Source of the DNA: Viola odorata
Lineage: Eukaryota > Streptophyta > Magnoliopsida > Malpighiales > Violaceae
DNA: 64,000 nucleotides
Direction: 5' to 3'
Assembly: GCA_963691705.1 (NCBI GenBank)
Contig: OY829537.1
Location: 68,469,352-68,533,351, forward strand
Part shown: positions 44,714 to 56,687 of the stretch, one piece after another
How positions within the stretch are numbered: position 1 is the first letter of the stretch
Layout of the letters: each line of letters starts with the position of its first letter
Notes under the pieces: model-generated
Databases searched by the model: none
Seen by the model: the letters and a program-made list of their open reading frames with translations, nothing else
Told to the model about the DNA's origin: nothing
Position numbers and translations under genes: made by a program

Positions 44714-45144
44714 TGATGGTTGCCGAAACCGTAAAAAATAAATGAATTCAATTCGCCAAAGCTCATGTAAATAAAAACAGTAGCTAGTGGTAAAAGGTTC
44801 GTCCTCAGGGATTCGGTGGCAATTAATATTCTTTATAAATGACAAGACGAGTAACAGGTGGTAAATACCAATATTGATTGTCGTGTTGTAATTGTTTAAG
44901 AAACAGAAATAGCATGAAACAGTAAAGAAAATGTGATATGTGTGTGTGTCAGCTGGCTCACTCTAACAACTTCAGCTTCTGATTCAAAATAGCTCTCAAC
45001 TTGGCGATTTAAACTCCTAAAGAATGTTTCGCTTCTCAGCAACATAATCTGTAAAAAGGAGCGGAAAACCCAATAATCAGCAGTATCATCATCATAAAAT
45101 AGGCGTAAAACGATGATGATAACAAGACATTTGGCATTCAAACA
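44714..45144 (-). repeat. 3' LTR of the Athila-like element, internally deleted (431 bp)
   Basis: Matches 49831-50065 and then 50943-51137 of the 5' LTR; the middle is absent. The junction lies at gtgtgtgtgt/cagctgg, near 44949. Confidence 0.9.
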
Positions 45145-45157
45145 AATCCCCCACACT
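45145..45157 (-). other. polypurine tract of the Athila-like element
   Basis: The minus strand reads GTGTGGGGGATT immediately before the LTR start TGTTTGAATG. Similar tracts occur at 46034-46044 and 46801-46812. Confidence 0.8.
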
Positions 45158-47790
45158 AACCTATGCTCGCCCTCGAGCATTACACTCAAAACAGCCCCCA
45201 ATCGAAACAAATGATTTCCCACGAGGCAAACAGGAAGAACACACTCAGGCACATAAGCACAACATTCGACACAACCATCTACCTAGATAACATCCGCATT
45301 AAACCCAAGGAATAACGAAACCAAGGGAGAAACTTTCCCATACCTAGCATAGTCGCAAGTAATCCTCATACGGGGAAAGTATTTGCACTCAAACTCAGCA
45401 AGAATAATGGCTAAGTGTTTTCGCTCAACAATGCAAATGACAATGTACAAAATCAGACTTGCAATAACGACCCGAGTACGGAAAACACAAGCGCAGGCAA
45501 TCAAATAATCATAAAAACTTTGCAAAGGGTATCGCAAGAAAGTTGTGTAAGAGGAGGGTTCAAGAAGGTTTGAAGGAAAGATAGGAGGCTTCTTAGCTGG
45601 AAAAAGCGAGGTGGTGAGAGCGCCTCCTGATTGGCAGCAGCGAAGAAAGACAAAGAGAGCTGATTTACGACGGTGGGGGTATTTTCTTCCTCTGGTGGTG
45701 CTGCCTGTCTTTTTGATCTTCTTTGCGTTCTACTACACTTCAGACCTGTACCCCTCTTTTGCTCTGCTTATTTTTATTTTTCTTTTCTTTTCTTTTCTTT
45801 TTTTTTCTTTTTCTTTTCTTTGAGCAAAAGAGGAGAGAATACAATTGTTGGTCTGTGAACTGAAGTAGCAGAATTCTCTCTGTGTTCTGTGGTTTCTTGT
45901 TGTGCTATTGCTTCTAGCAGCTTGGTCTAGTGGCTAGAGGATGCACTCCTGTTTCTGATTTCAGCATCTATTTTTTTTTACTTTTCTGCTCTGCTTCTCT
46001 TTTCAGCTTCTGTATCTTGCTTTCCTTGTAGCGCAATACCCCCACACTAGTTGACATTGATTCTCTTTGTCTCGCCTTACTACTGCCGGAAGACCACTCT
46101 CACCTGCTAAGAATAGAAAGAAGAGTCTCAAACAGTTAGAGGGGCGATGAAAAGAAGGGCTAATTGAGTGGCGGGGTAATATAAAAGCAAGAAAAAAGAT
46201 AAGAAGAAAAATGCAAAGTTCTTAGTCATTTCATTGCTTTCCTGCGTCTAATCGTGCCTATACCCAAGGGTCTCATGCAAATCCAACCAGTATACGGTAA
46301 TGCATCCACTCAGAGAAGATAATCACGGCATGAAAGTTCAAGAGCTCACAGGATTAACAAATGACCACAAGCGACTATGACAAGGCATGGATATAGGATC
46401 TAACAGGTAGTGTGATAGTGCGCGTGAATAAGTGCAGTGAGATGAGTGCTTCCTGTTCAAAAACGCCTAAATCATTCATTCAAACATAGGGGCTGTTCTA
46501 AATAAAGGTCAGTCTTTCAAATATTCCAATCGTCCAAACGAAATCAAGCAAATATCCACAACGAAACCCAGCAAAATATTCACAACGCAAACATCCCAAT
46601 AAATCCACATTCCAATCAATCCAGCAAAAATGTAAAAACATTCCAATCAATCCACATTCCAGTCAATTCAAAAATGAAAAACACCCAATCCACATTCCAG
46701 TCAATTCAAAAATGAAAAACACCCAAACCAAACAATCCAGCGAATATACACAATCAATCCAAACGAATATATACAATCACACAAAGAAAAACAGAAAATT
46801 CCTCCCCCACACTAGAAGACACTTTGTCCTCAAAGTGTGAGAAGAGGGAAAAGACCCACGAAATATATTAAAAAAATAAAAAAAATTAAAGGAATAAAGG
46901 AAATGAGGAGGAAAGAAGGAACCCGGGAGAAATCATGATTGTGCTGGGGCAGGCGTCGAAGGTGCTGGTTGGGTTGTTTGCGACGGCTGACGTGAAGGAA
47001 CAGAAACCCAAGGGTTTCTAGCCGTGACCCGCTGAGATCGCGGAGGAGAAAACGGCGGCTCTCGGCTGAGGCCGCTGGAACTCGCGGCTGTCGCGCTGAG
47101 ATCCGCGGCGGTCATTGGGTGGGTGTTTGGTTGGTCGGATCTTGGGTTTCGTGGCCGGTTTGGGTGCTGATCTAGTGCTGACGCCGGTGCCTCCTCTTGT
47201 CATCACCATGGCCGATTTGGAGGTTGGATTTGGTAGGGAGCTGCTAGGGTTTTGGGAAGAAAGGAAGAAGATGAAGTTATATTTGGTAATTGTCGTGGCT
47301 GTGAAAGGATTGAAGAGGTGTATTGTGAATTAATTGGGTATTTTGCCGTGGATGTGTATTGTGAAATTGGGCTTATTCACTTAAGCCCACAAGGAAAGAA
47401 ATCCTTGGGCTAAACTCCATTTTTAACTTATCAACCTACATTTGAACGAATGTCCTTTATTCCCAGGCCTAGAAATAGGCTGAATCGTGCTCTATTCCTC
47501 CTGCAAAACAAAATCATTCATAACATCAAAAACCAGAGAACTTCCTTGACAGGGAAGCAAAAAAAATTAAAAATTAAAAAAAAAAAAAAAAAAATAATAA
47601 TAAAATAAAAATAAAAATAAATAAAATAAAATAAAATAAAATGAAATGAAAATTAAAAATATAAATAAAACTAAAAATAAAGTTAAAAATAAAACTGAAA
47701 CAAATTGTAAAACTTTGAAAAACACATGGGTTGCCTCCCATTAAGCATCCCTGTTTATAGTCTCAGACTAGACACTGTTTTTGCTTTATT
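45158..47790 (-). other. 3' internal region of the Athila-like element
   Basis: No RT or integrase. A minus-strand frame from 47209 (MVMTRGGTGVSTRSAPKPAT) to 47018 has a good start context (GCCATGG) after a 5'-UTR-like stretch (AAAACCCTAGCAGC); it may be the stump of a second ORF. Two extra AGTGTGGGGG tracts and a hairpin (cactttgtcctcaaagtg) lie at 46030-46840. A plus-strand pyrimidine run is at about 45770-45820. Confidence 0.5.
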
Positions 47791-49777
47791 TCAGGTGGTT
47801 TGTGGGATGCACATTGCCCCACAGATGGATAGAGAAGTCCTCTTGATGTCGACTATCCTCCATTCAACAGACTCTTCGTACTCTTTTAGTACCCTCGCAA
47901 GCCTTTCTTTCTCCGATTCTCCTTGCAAGGTTTTCAGCTCAATTTTCGATGCCTGCAAAACTGAAGGGAGAAATTTATTATGAATTCCTGGTACTTTAAC
48001 ATCATCAGAAAGTTTATCATAGGAATTAGAAACTTCAAGTTCAAACACAGTTTCTTTAATCTCCTTGCTGATTTCTAAAACTTTCTCCTTTTCTATCTTT
48101 TTCGGATTGTCAATGTTTCTGCTAGGAACAAGCTCCAAAGGATTAGTAGCATTTAATTTCTCAATATTATCAGCATTAGGATCAATAACATCTATGCAAT
48201 TCACACTATGCATGTCATTTGGAAATTTCATGACATCATACATATTGAATTTAATAATTTCATCACAGAATTCCAATGTTAAACTCCCTCCTGCCACATC
48301 AATCTTCGCCCTTGCTGTCCTCAAGAAGGGTCTTCCAAGTAGCACCTTTGTAGATTTTGTTGAATGCTCGTTGTCCATATCTACAACATAGAAGTCAGCT
48401 GGAAAGACAAAGTTATCAACCTGTACTAACACATCCTCAATAACACCAACCGGGTATATAGTAGACCTATCAGCTAATTGAAGCACAACTTTTATTTCCT
48501 TCAGTTCACCAATATTTAAAGTCTTAAAAACAGTTAATGACAAAACATTAATCCCAGCGCCAAGATCACATAGTGCTTTCTCTATGCACTTCTCTCCAAT
48601 CTTGCAAGGAATTGCAAACGTCCCTCCATCCTTGCATTTGTTGGGCAACTTCTTCTGAAAAACTGCAGATACATTCTCATTCAAGTTGATCCTTTCTATG
48701 CCTGCAAGCTTTTTCTTGTTAGTACATAATTCTTTTAAAAATTTGGCATATTTAGGAACTTGAGCAATTATATCAAGAAGAGGAACATTGACGGCTACTT
48801 TACGAAATATATCTAAAATAGCTTTTTCATCATTTACCTTCTTGGCCTTTTCAGACCTGTAAGGGAAGGGAAGAGGGATTACCAGCTGTTCCTTCTTAGG
48901 TAGTACTGGTTCTGGAGTAGGATTTACCTGTGCTGGTTTTTCAGATATTATTTCTGTCTCTAGTTCGGGCTGGTCTGGGACAAGCACTGCTGACGGCTTC
49001 TTCCCCAGGCCTGGGGCAAGGACCGTTCTGTCTAGAATTTCTGCTCCACTCCTCAATGTCATAGCGCAGACATTGTGTATCGGGTTGTCCATAGTGCTCG
49101 ATGGCAGCCTTACTTGCTCCTGTTTCTGGTTGGTCAATGTTGCTATCTCCTTCTGCATTGCTTGGTTTGATTGGACAAGTTTCGCGATACTAGCTTGAGT
49201 GGATTGCATGTTAGCTTGCGTAACTTGCATGAACTGTTTGAACATGTCTTCCATTGGGGTTCCAGTGGATAGTAGGGGCTGTTGTGGGGCTGGTGTCTGT
49301 GGAGCAGTAGGTCTAGGCACGAAATTTTGGAGGTTCAGGGGTGGTTCTTGTGACTGTTGTGGTGGCGGTTGGTTCGGTTGAGTTGGTTGAAACAACTACT
49401 GCTGAACAGGAGGTATGGGCATGGTATCTTGTGGGTGGAACTGATGTTGTTGATATTGTGGAGCCCAGTTGAAGTTTGGGGGCTGCTTCCATCCTTGATT
49501 GTAGCTGTGTGTATTCGCCCAAGGATGTGATTAGGAATCGGGCGCTCCATATCCATATGTGGATTGTTTCATCTACTCTGCAATAGAAGCGAGACGAAAA
49601 ATTACTGCATTGATTTTATTATCTATGGAGCTTAACCTTACCTCTGTTGCACCGGTCATCTAGGTGCAGATGTGCTCTCTCCCAGGTTTGGAAGAGAGTC
49701 CCTTTGTTGTTGATGTTGCGTCTGCTGGTAATTTCTGGCTTGTACGGAAACAATTCTGAATTAGAAGATCTGGTCAT
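47791..49777 (-). pseudogene. Athila-like gag-protease, capsid core deleted
   Basis: A likely gag start MTRSSNSELFPYKPEI (49777) is followed after about 45 codons by stops. The gag C-terminal part resumes as MKQSTYGYGAPDS and SYNQGWKQPPNFNWAPQ, typical of Athila Gag. From 49395 to 47791 the frame is open for 534 residues. It includes a Gln-rich coiled-coil-like part (FKQFMQVTQANMQSTQASIA), CAMTLRSG, and the protease with KCKDGGTFAIPC, active site LCDLGAGINVL and VLLGRPFLRTARAKID. Stops at 49518-49520 and at 49396-49398 (CAG to TAG) break the upstream part. The capsid core that normally lies between is absent. No pol follows, so mobility would depend on another element. Confidence 0.82.
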
Positions 49778-49807
49778 ACACAAAGAAACTTAATTAGTAC
49801 CGATGAA

Positions 49808-49825
49808 TCCCCGGCAACGGCGCCA
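49808..49825 (-). other. primer binding site of the Athila-like element
   Basis: The minus strand reads TGGCGCCGTTGCCGGGGA, five bases from the LTR; this is the primer site commonly seen in Athila-type and related plant elements (tRNA-Asp type). Confidence 0.85.
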
Positions 49826-49830
49826 AAATT

Positions 49831-51137
49831 TGATGGTTGCCGAAACCGTCAAAAATAAATGAATTCAATTCGCCAAAGCTCATGTAAATAAAAACAGTAG
49901 CTAGTGGTAAAAGGTTCGTCCTCAGGGATTCGGTGGCAATTAATATTCTTTATAAATGACAAGACGAGTAACAGGTGGTAAATACCAATATTGATTGTCG
50001 TGTTGTAATTGTTTAAGAAACAGAAATAGCATGAAACAGTAAAGAAAATGTGATACGTGTGTGTGTTCAAATGTGGTAAAATTCCCAGTAAGGATTCGAC
50101 GAAGCACATGAATTAAATTGATTGATCATTGATTCAGGTGTTTTCAAGAACTAACTTATAGGTGGCTATAGAGACCAGGTGTTCACCTAAATCTCCTGCT
50201 ATCCTCCTAAACAAGACTAATAAAGAGACACTCTATTAGAACTCCCTAACCAGTTTGACAATCCTAAGAGACACTCTATAGGATTTAATCAAACGATTGA
50301 TAATTCACAGGGAGAGACCGATCCCAAGTCTAGGATAAAAATCCTATAAACCTGACTCTATTTGTTTTCTATTCCGATCCGTCAATCAGATAGTTGCCTT
50401 CGCATCTCTCTTTACAATGTAGACTCCAAAGTATCAAGAAAAGACTGTATTTAACCAAATCCTATTTGTAGATGATCAGACTTCAAAAGGAATAAGATTA
50501 ACCTGACATTTAATCAAAACAAACAGAGATATAAGTTGTAATTTAATGGGCGCAATTAGATCTCACAATCAATTATTCATGGCAATGAATCCTTACAAGG
50601 AAAATAGAGTTTAGCCAAGCATCATCATAATAAATAAATAAAAGAGATTATAAGCATAAAAGGAATTTAATTAATTAAAACAAAGAAACCAAACAGTGGT
50701 TCCTAAGGCAATGTTGCTGCTGCCAAAATCCAAGAAGAAAAGCCAAATTCTAGGGAAAGAGATGATAGTTTTTCTAGTGCAAGTTGGTTGCTATATATTA
50801 GCAATCAACCTAATAATTCAAATTTCAAAAAGAAATAAAATCTAACTAGATAAATTGTTTTAATCTCCTCCTAACAAAATAGGAGATTCTCTGACAATGA
50901 GACTTCTAGGTGACTGGACATCATTCTTCTAAAAAGAGAAGACAGCTGGCTCACTCTAACAACTTCAGCTTCTGATTCAAAATAGCTCTCAACTTGGCGA
51001 TTTAAACTCCTAAAGAATGTTTCACTTCTCAGCAACATAATCTGTAAAAAGGAGCGGAAAACCCAATAATCAGCAGTATCATCATCATAAAATAGGCGTA
51101 AAACGATGATGATAACAAGACATTTGGCATTCAAACA
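49831..51137 (-). repeat. 5' LTR of the Athila-like element (1307 bp)
   Basis: Full-length LTR, homologous over its length to the solo LTR at 39349-40672 in the opposite orientation. ORFs within (49849-50109, 50871-51179) are not genes. Confidence 0.92.
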
Positions 51138-51142
51138 CTTCT

Positions 51143-52403
51143 TCATCAGGAGAATAAATAAATACTTAGGAATGTCCATGGAGAGAGTGGATAGGTCGGG
51201 GTTTTCGGTTGGGGAGGAATCGGAGAGGGGTAAAACCGAGTGTCTGGTGATGGAGAATCTGACAGAGCATAACAGTTTTTTCTAGTTTGTAAGATCCTTG
51301 GGTCGGGAATTTTTTTTTACAGCGGAGATTCTCGGTTAAATTCTGTTTCTTGGAGGTTGGTACCTAGCCCTCAACATGTTAGGAATAATGCAATTCTAGT
51401 GGAAAGCTCACTGTCCTGACCGGAGGTGAGAGGCAGTGGATCGGATCAGGAGGAGAGAGGAAGTGGAAGTGGATCGATAGTGGATCATGTAGTGGAGCGG
51501 TTGAAGAGGGTTATTATTGATGGTGGGGTGTTGGGTAAATTACAGGAAAGTGGACGTGATTTTAGCATGTTTGAGGACCACCTTCTGCAATTAGTTAGGC
51601 CCTTTGTTGTACGTGGCCCTGATAATGTGCACTTAGGGAGAAAAATTGATTTAAACTTGGCAAGCAAAGGGTTGATGGATAAAGAGGGACTGCAAGCGGA
51701 TGGGCTAGAAAAGATAAGCAACCAGCCTGCTAGGCTGCAGGGTGATGGGCCCCGTGTGCCAAGGGAGGCCCGGATGGAAGGGACGCGGGATGAGGGTGTG
51801 AGGGAAGTAGTGGGCCTCTCGTGTACTGGGTCGTGTGGATCCAGGCTGGAGGAAGAGGAAGGACGCGCGGCTGAGCCTGAGCACGATAGGTCGCTGGCTC
51901 CCTCTCGGCCTATAGCGTGATCTGGATGCTTCTAGGCCCCTTTGACAGGCCTGGTAGCGGGCTTGGGTAATGTTGTGGGGCTTGGGCTGGGCCCAATGAC
52001 CCAAACTGGAGCAGTTTTGGAGGTAAAAGAGGAGGAGGACCCGGAGGAGGATCCAGAGGAAGACACGCCTACTATAGCTGAGACTGTGGTTATTTTTAAT
52101 TCTTCTAAGATAATTGAAAGCGCTCAACGGCATGTGGACACGATTGCAAGACGACACAAGCCCTTGGTTGCTCATTTTGGCAGGATGGTCCGTACAGCTC
52201 GGAAGAGCGTGGGACGACATAAGAATATGGGACCTAGTCCCCATGGTACAATTACAGGGAAGAGAAGAGGGTATGTCCTTGATGACGGGGGTAGTGGTGG
52301 TTTGACGTTCTCTTTGCATAGGAAGAAAAGAATTGTGCATTGGGATGCGGATGAGGTTACTGGTCTGGCGGCGGTAGCTGAGCAACCCCGCCAAGAGCCA
52401 TGA
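51143..52403 (+). pseudogene. LINE ORF1 region
   Basis: This follows the cttct duplication of the Athila-like insertion. A frame MERVDRSGFSVGEESERGKT, then ECLVMENLT with stops, is followed by 51426-51920 (an open frame with RVIIDGGVLGKLQESGRDFS) and 51942-52403. The region is acidic and Pro/Gly-rich and lies directly upstream of ORF2, with which it overlaps by four bases (ATGA-type overlap at 52400-52403). The position identifies it as ORF1; no zinc knuckle is visible and at least two stops and a frameshift break it. Confidence 0.65.
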
Positions 52404-53315
52404 GTCTCTTATTTTGGAACTGTCGGGGGCTTGGGAACCCTCAGGCAGGGGCTAACTTCTCTAAGTTGATAAGATTAGAGCTCCCTACTTTAGTTTTTTT
52501 GTCAGAAACAAAGTTGTATGAAAGTGAGTTTCGAAATCTCAATAATAAATGGTTGTTTCCTTATGTGCTTGCTGTTGATTGTGAGGGTGATACTAGGAGG
52601 GGTAGATTGGCTTTGATATGTAGGAATGATATCTCTGTTAATATTTTGCACTGTGATGCCTATTGTATTGATATTGAAATTTTGATTGGCTTGGCACATG
52701 GTCCGCCTTTTAGGTTTACCGACATTTATGGTTGGCCTCAAGCTGGGGTATAAACATAAAACTTGGGATATGCTCCGGAATACTAAGGACAAGAGCTCTC
52801 TACTGTGACTCTGCGTCGGGGACTTTAATGAAGTTATATGGGATCATGAGAAATTAGGTGGTTTAGAGAGAGACTTTAATGCGATGGATGCATTTCGGTG
52901 CGCTTTAGATGAGTGTGACCTTATCAATCTGGGATTCTCGAGACCAAAGTTTACCTAGTGTAATAATCAACGGGGAAATGGTACTATAATGGAACGACTC
53001 GATAGAGGAACGACCAATAAGCAGTGGATGTCCTACTTTCTAGAAGCTACGATCCAGCACCTCCCACGTTTCGGCTCAAACCACTGTTTGATCTTGATTA
53101 AGGTGACCCATGAAGTCGGTAGAATGCAAAGGGGGAAAGTGTTCCGCTTTGAGGTGGCTTGGCTCAGGGCGGAGTTGTGCTTTGAGTTTGTCAAAAATAC
53201 GTGGATTGGGATGGACTCTTGTGGGCCTGGGGATTCGTTGGATTGACGCCTCAAGCATTGTGGAATGGAGATGTCTAGATGGAGTAAAGAGTTGTTTGGG
53301 AATATCTATAGTGAT
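52400..53315 (+). pseudogene. LINE ORF2 endonuclease domain, truncated
   Basis: MSLLFWNCRGLGNPQAG opens ORF2 with the endonuclease motif WNCRGLGNPQ, then VFLSETKL. After stops and shifts come LCVGDFNEVIWDHEKLGG, FSRPKFT and the late block LPRFGSNHCLILIKV, where the catalytic D-H pair of S-D-H has become N-H. RT is absent: the sequence ends at about 53315 against a chromovirus integrase tail. The endonuclease would nick target DNA for retrotransposition. Confidence 0.85.
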
Positions 53316-53580
53316 GCGATCCCTCGCATAAAACCCTAACCCTAGTTTGCCGTTGCCGCCCGTTGGACCCATGACGCGAGCGAGAGGCAAGAAGCTACAA
53401 GAGCTGCTGTCCCAGTTGATCCACAAGGAGCTGAAGTGTGAGACATTAGTCGAGGAGGCTGTGCTGAGAGAGATGACGCCGAGGCTAGTGACCGTGCTCG
53501 TGGCTGTACCTAGCACACCCCATATGCGTGCTCTGATTCATGCAACTTTTGTTGAACCCCGAATGAAATGAAAGACACCT
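53316..53580 (+). pseudogene. chromovirus-type integrase C-terminal tail
   Basis: The frame LPLPPVGPMTRARGKKLQEL matches the GP-(M/I)-TRARAK motif that ends the integrase/pol of many plant chromoviruses. The rest of pol is missing on the left, where a LINE fragment abuts. It is followed at once by an LTR-like segment, as expected for the 3' end of an element. Confidence 0.65.
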
Positions 53581-53589
53581 TGGGATGTC

Positions 53590-54361
53590 TAGAGAGTCCA
53601 CAACAAATTTCAGATCATTCAGACGGAGGAGCAGAAAGTTGGCCCGAGTCGACATTTGGGCGCTCAAGGTGTTAACGCGCCAAAGTCTTAGAATATTGAC
53701 TTCGAACCCGTTTAAATTCAGCTCAAGCTTTTACCAAAATTCCAAGTGTAGTTTGTTTCTAGATCTGACGAGCAAGTCTGGACCGAGTTTGGGCCGAAAG
53801 GCACCAGCCAATTTGAAGATGACCCATTGGTTCATTTTTGGGGTAAAATTCGGTCAACTTTGCGATTTGCCCAAAAATGAGAAGAGTCAGGATTTCACGG
53901 ATGGCATTTAAGTATTTATTATATTTATTTAATTAGGTTAAGTTAGTTTACTTCAACTAAACTTCCTTGTTAAATTAGGGTTTTATTTGTTAAGTAGCCG
54001 CTTATGCGCCTATATAAGGTAAGCGGATAACACTTGTAGTTTTTTTAGATCTTTTGTTGAATTAAATCAGAGAAGCATTTTCTCATATTGTTCCAACGTG
54101 AACCTTGTGCTTAGTTGAGTCCGAACGCTCGATTAAGATTTCAAGTAAAACCGAAAGTTCATCCCCCACTTAAATCGATTGCAAGGGATATAAGTTTAGA
54201 GATTCGTTTAAGGATTTGTTATTTGTCGAACTAGGTTGGCTAGTGCGTGCGGCTAGTAGGTCTACATTGTCAAGGTGAGTTAAGTTGATTCCGCATCCGA
54301 AAATCCAAGCCCGAACTAGATCATTGAGTCGAAACGCATCCTAGGGAACTAGGATCGTATT
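53590..54361 (+). repeat. LTR-like segment A of a chromovirus-type element
   Basis: It holds a TATA box (ctatataagg, about 54013-54022) and ends aactaggatcgtatt, followed by a primer-site-like agttggtagtggagc (54361-54375), close to the tRNA-Met type tggtatcagagc. Its architecture is the same as segments B and C but the sequence is diverged. The left edge is approximate. Confidence 0.6.
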
Positions 54362-54380
54362 AGTTGGTAGTGGAGCAAAG

Positions 54381-55173
54381 GCGTTCAGGTTTGATATCTA
54401 TCTTATTTCATTTTCAGTTTTCCTTGTTGAAATTGGTTCTTTTTCTTCCCGATCTATAACCAATTTCCTTGAAGTGCTTGTGTTAGTTTGTTTGTGTCTC
54501 GAGTGGGGCTAAATCTAGCTCTAGTTTGCGTTTTGTGTAGCAAATTGCCGTGCGATTTGTAAGTCTTTATTTATGTAAAAAAAAAAAATACCAAAATGAG
54601 TCTTTACTTTTATTAGTACTTAGTCTTGTTTGTTTTAAGAGTAAAAAAAATATATTCAAAAATCAAAAAAAAAAGAAGAAAAAGAAAAGGAGAAAATTCA
54701 AAAAAAAAAATTTCAGTACGAAAAGTAAAATACAAAATACTACAAAATCATACGGAGCTATTACAAAAATAATCAATTTATTTGGTGGTAAGAATTGAAA
54801 AATATTGAAGAAACAAGACTAAACCCTAAAACGCATACGCCTTCAATTCACGGCTTTGTGAATTTAATTGAGTTCATTCGAGTCACTTTGAGCACTTCTT
54901 GTTTCCTATAATCTGATTTCCATTCCCGTAGGATACTTCTGTAGTTGATTGCTCTTGCAACTATTCAAGTATTTTACATCTCAACTTGTTTCGAAGCTAG
55001 TTGCCTTTGAGAGTCTTTTTGGAAGATTATTCTTGAAATTCTTGAGTGGACTAACGTTTGCACAGGAACAATTGAGAATTTAATTGAGTGCTTAAACACA
55101 AGAGTAAACACGTGAGGGAGTGTTAGGTTAGAGCAATTTTACGCTTGTGTGTTTGTGTTGTGACCTTGCAGGA
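54381..55173 (+). other. leader-like sequence after LTR segment A
   Basis: A/T-rich with A runs (54580-54720). The lysine-rich frame at 54550-54798 is simple-sequence and not a gene. Confidence 0.5.
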
Positions 55174-55757
55174 ATGTCAGGAGGGTCAGACAAGGATTCC
55201 GAGGGAATGATGACTAGTGAGGTTATCAAACTTCTTCATAATCTCAACACACGGTTTGATACCTTGGACCCTAAGAATAAGACTTTTGAGGAAAAGTTTG
55301 AACAGTTTTCGCAAGGAAAGTTGAGAATGATCCCCCACATTTTACCCAAGTCCTTTACCCGGGCAACGCGAGGCACTTGTGATACGATCCTAGCCCCGAG
55401 GTTAGCCCTAGCCCTAGCCCTAGCGACCAAGGCCAATCAACCCAAAGCGTCGAGCCCAAGACATTTCCAAGCATCCAGTGAGGTTAATACAACCTCTAGG
55501 CATGGAGACAAGGCAGGAGACGCTGCTTGATCAAGCCTTGATGCGAACGATGACATGGAAGGTGGCTTGGAGGTGCCTAGCGTAAGGTTTGACTTCCATC
55601 TGAGTCAACCCATGGAAGAACGGTTGCAATAAAATATCCAACACATATAAAAGACTTATTGGAGTCTTAGGATGGTTGTGTCCAAGTTTCAGAGCATTTG
55701 GACTAGTAGATCTCAAGAAGGATTGAGATTCCAATCTCGCACGTAAGAGTTCTAGGC
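55174..55757 (+). pseudogene. gag-like start downstream of LTR segment A
   Basis: An ATG at 55174 opens MSGGSDKDSEGMMTSEVIKL, then a helix-rich LLHNLNTRFDTLDPKNKTFE. It becomes low-complexity (LALALALATK) and ends at 55530. The position after LTR, primer-like site and leader suggests a gag N-terminus, but no capsid motif is visible, so this is tentative. The remaining bases to 55757 show no gene. Confidence 0.35.
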
Positions 55758-56687
55758 GCAGAAGCAACAAGCGACTTTGTCTGCACCTAGACGGAGCTAC
55801 AAAAGTCAGAATCATGTGATCGAATATGATTCTGAAACCTCAGGATGTCTTCTTCATTGTGACCAAGATTCAGGTTAAACGAATTAGTTGTTTGTTTGTT
55901 ATGGCACAAGACATTTTTGCTGGCAGTAATCCTTTACGGATAAGGACTTCAAAACGCGTCAGTCAACGCCAACGACCATTCTTCAGACCAGTTAGGCCCG
56001 GACCAGGAAGAGGAGCTCCCTTCTATTATTTTTGGGTCTTATCTGTCGAATGGGACAAGTTTCAGCCCAATCGGACAAGCCAATCAAGAGTTAGGCCTAG
56101 TGGACATTTTGGCGCTTAATGTGAACGCGAGCAGCCCGCGACTTGGAGAATTCGGCCCAAACCTTGGCTTGATGATGCGAATGCCTCTAGGATGTCATGG
56201 AATGTTTATATTATATTTATTAATCAATTGTTTAAGTTATTAGAGTTATTTCTTAGACAGAACTCCTACTTCTAGTAGTATTAGAAGTTATAGTTTTACT
56301 TAAACTTGTACTAGGCTTTGCCTATTTAAAGGCAGTCGCTTGGCTTAATAAAATTAGACTTTTTTTTGGCAAAAACCTGAGTTAAATTACTCTGAAAATT
56401 AGTCTCACAGAACCTTGAATCCTTTGTGTCCGAACTCTCGAAGAACGACTCAAGTAAATCGAAAGTTCACCCCCCATTGTTCGACTACCTAAGTTGCTAA
56501 CCAATTGTTGGTTAGAGGGTTAGGAGTTCGATCAAGATCCTCGTTCACATAGCTGGGTGGGCTAGACATCACGGTTTAGCACGGTCAGCATTCGTTTGAG
56601 TTTATTCAAGTATTTCCGCACGAAGTCCATCCTTGAACAACGATCGCAAGAGGAGCAATGGTCCAAGCCTAGCAAGGATCGTATCAG
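55755..56687 (+). repeat. LTR-like segment B
   Basis: A direct repeat of 57351-58290 (by eye over 90% identical), from gttctagg-gcagaag to tagcaaggatcgtatca. TATA-like cctatttaaagg is at about 56319-56330 and aataaa at about 56348. It is followed by gttgtcagcggagcgaagg, a degenerate primer-site-like sequence. ORF 55826-56119 lies inside and is not a gene. Confidence 0.75.

Larger units (their letters stand above)
44714..51137 (-). mobile_element. non-autonomous Athila-like Ty3/gypsy element (6424 bp), TSD CTTCT
   Basis: Complete ends: 5' LTR 49831-51137 on the right, 3' LTR 44714-45144 on the left, both limited by tgatggttgccgaaacc and ttcaaaca. They are flanked by cttct at 44709-44713 and 51138-51142. 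It has a primer site, a deleted gag, a protease, no RT, no RNase H, no integrase, and a 2.6-kb 3' region. The primer site and Gag/protease type point to the Athila lineage. The 3' LTR lacks about 877 bp present in the 5' LTR. It is inserted in the 5' region of a LINE. Confidence 0.92.

Noticed and set aside
45611..45858. Plus-strand hydrophobic frames rich in Phe, Leu and Ser
   Set aside because: Produced by a polypyrimidine run in the 3' region of a minus-strand element; no other support.
49578..49641. Possible 64-nt intron in the Athila-like gag (AGAG/GTAAGG ... TTGCAG/AG)
   Set aside because: Splice words are good, but splicing leads straight into an in-frame TAG and the size is small; a coding deletion explains the gap as well.
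54550..54798. Lysine-rich 82-codon frame
   Set aside because: Derived from A-rich simple sequence (aaaaagaagaaaaag) in a leader-like region.
55826..56119. 97-codon frame (and its partner 57645-57845)
   Set aside because: Lies inside LTR-like segments B and C; the frame is not kept between the two copies.
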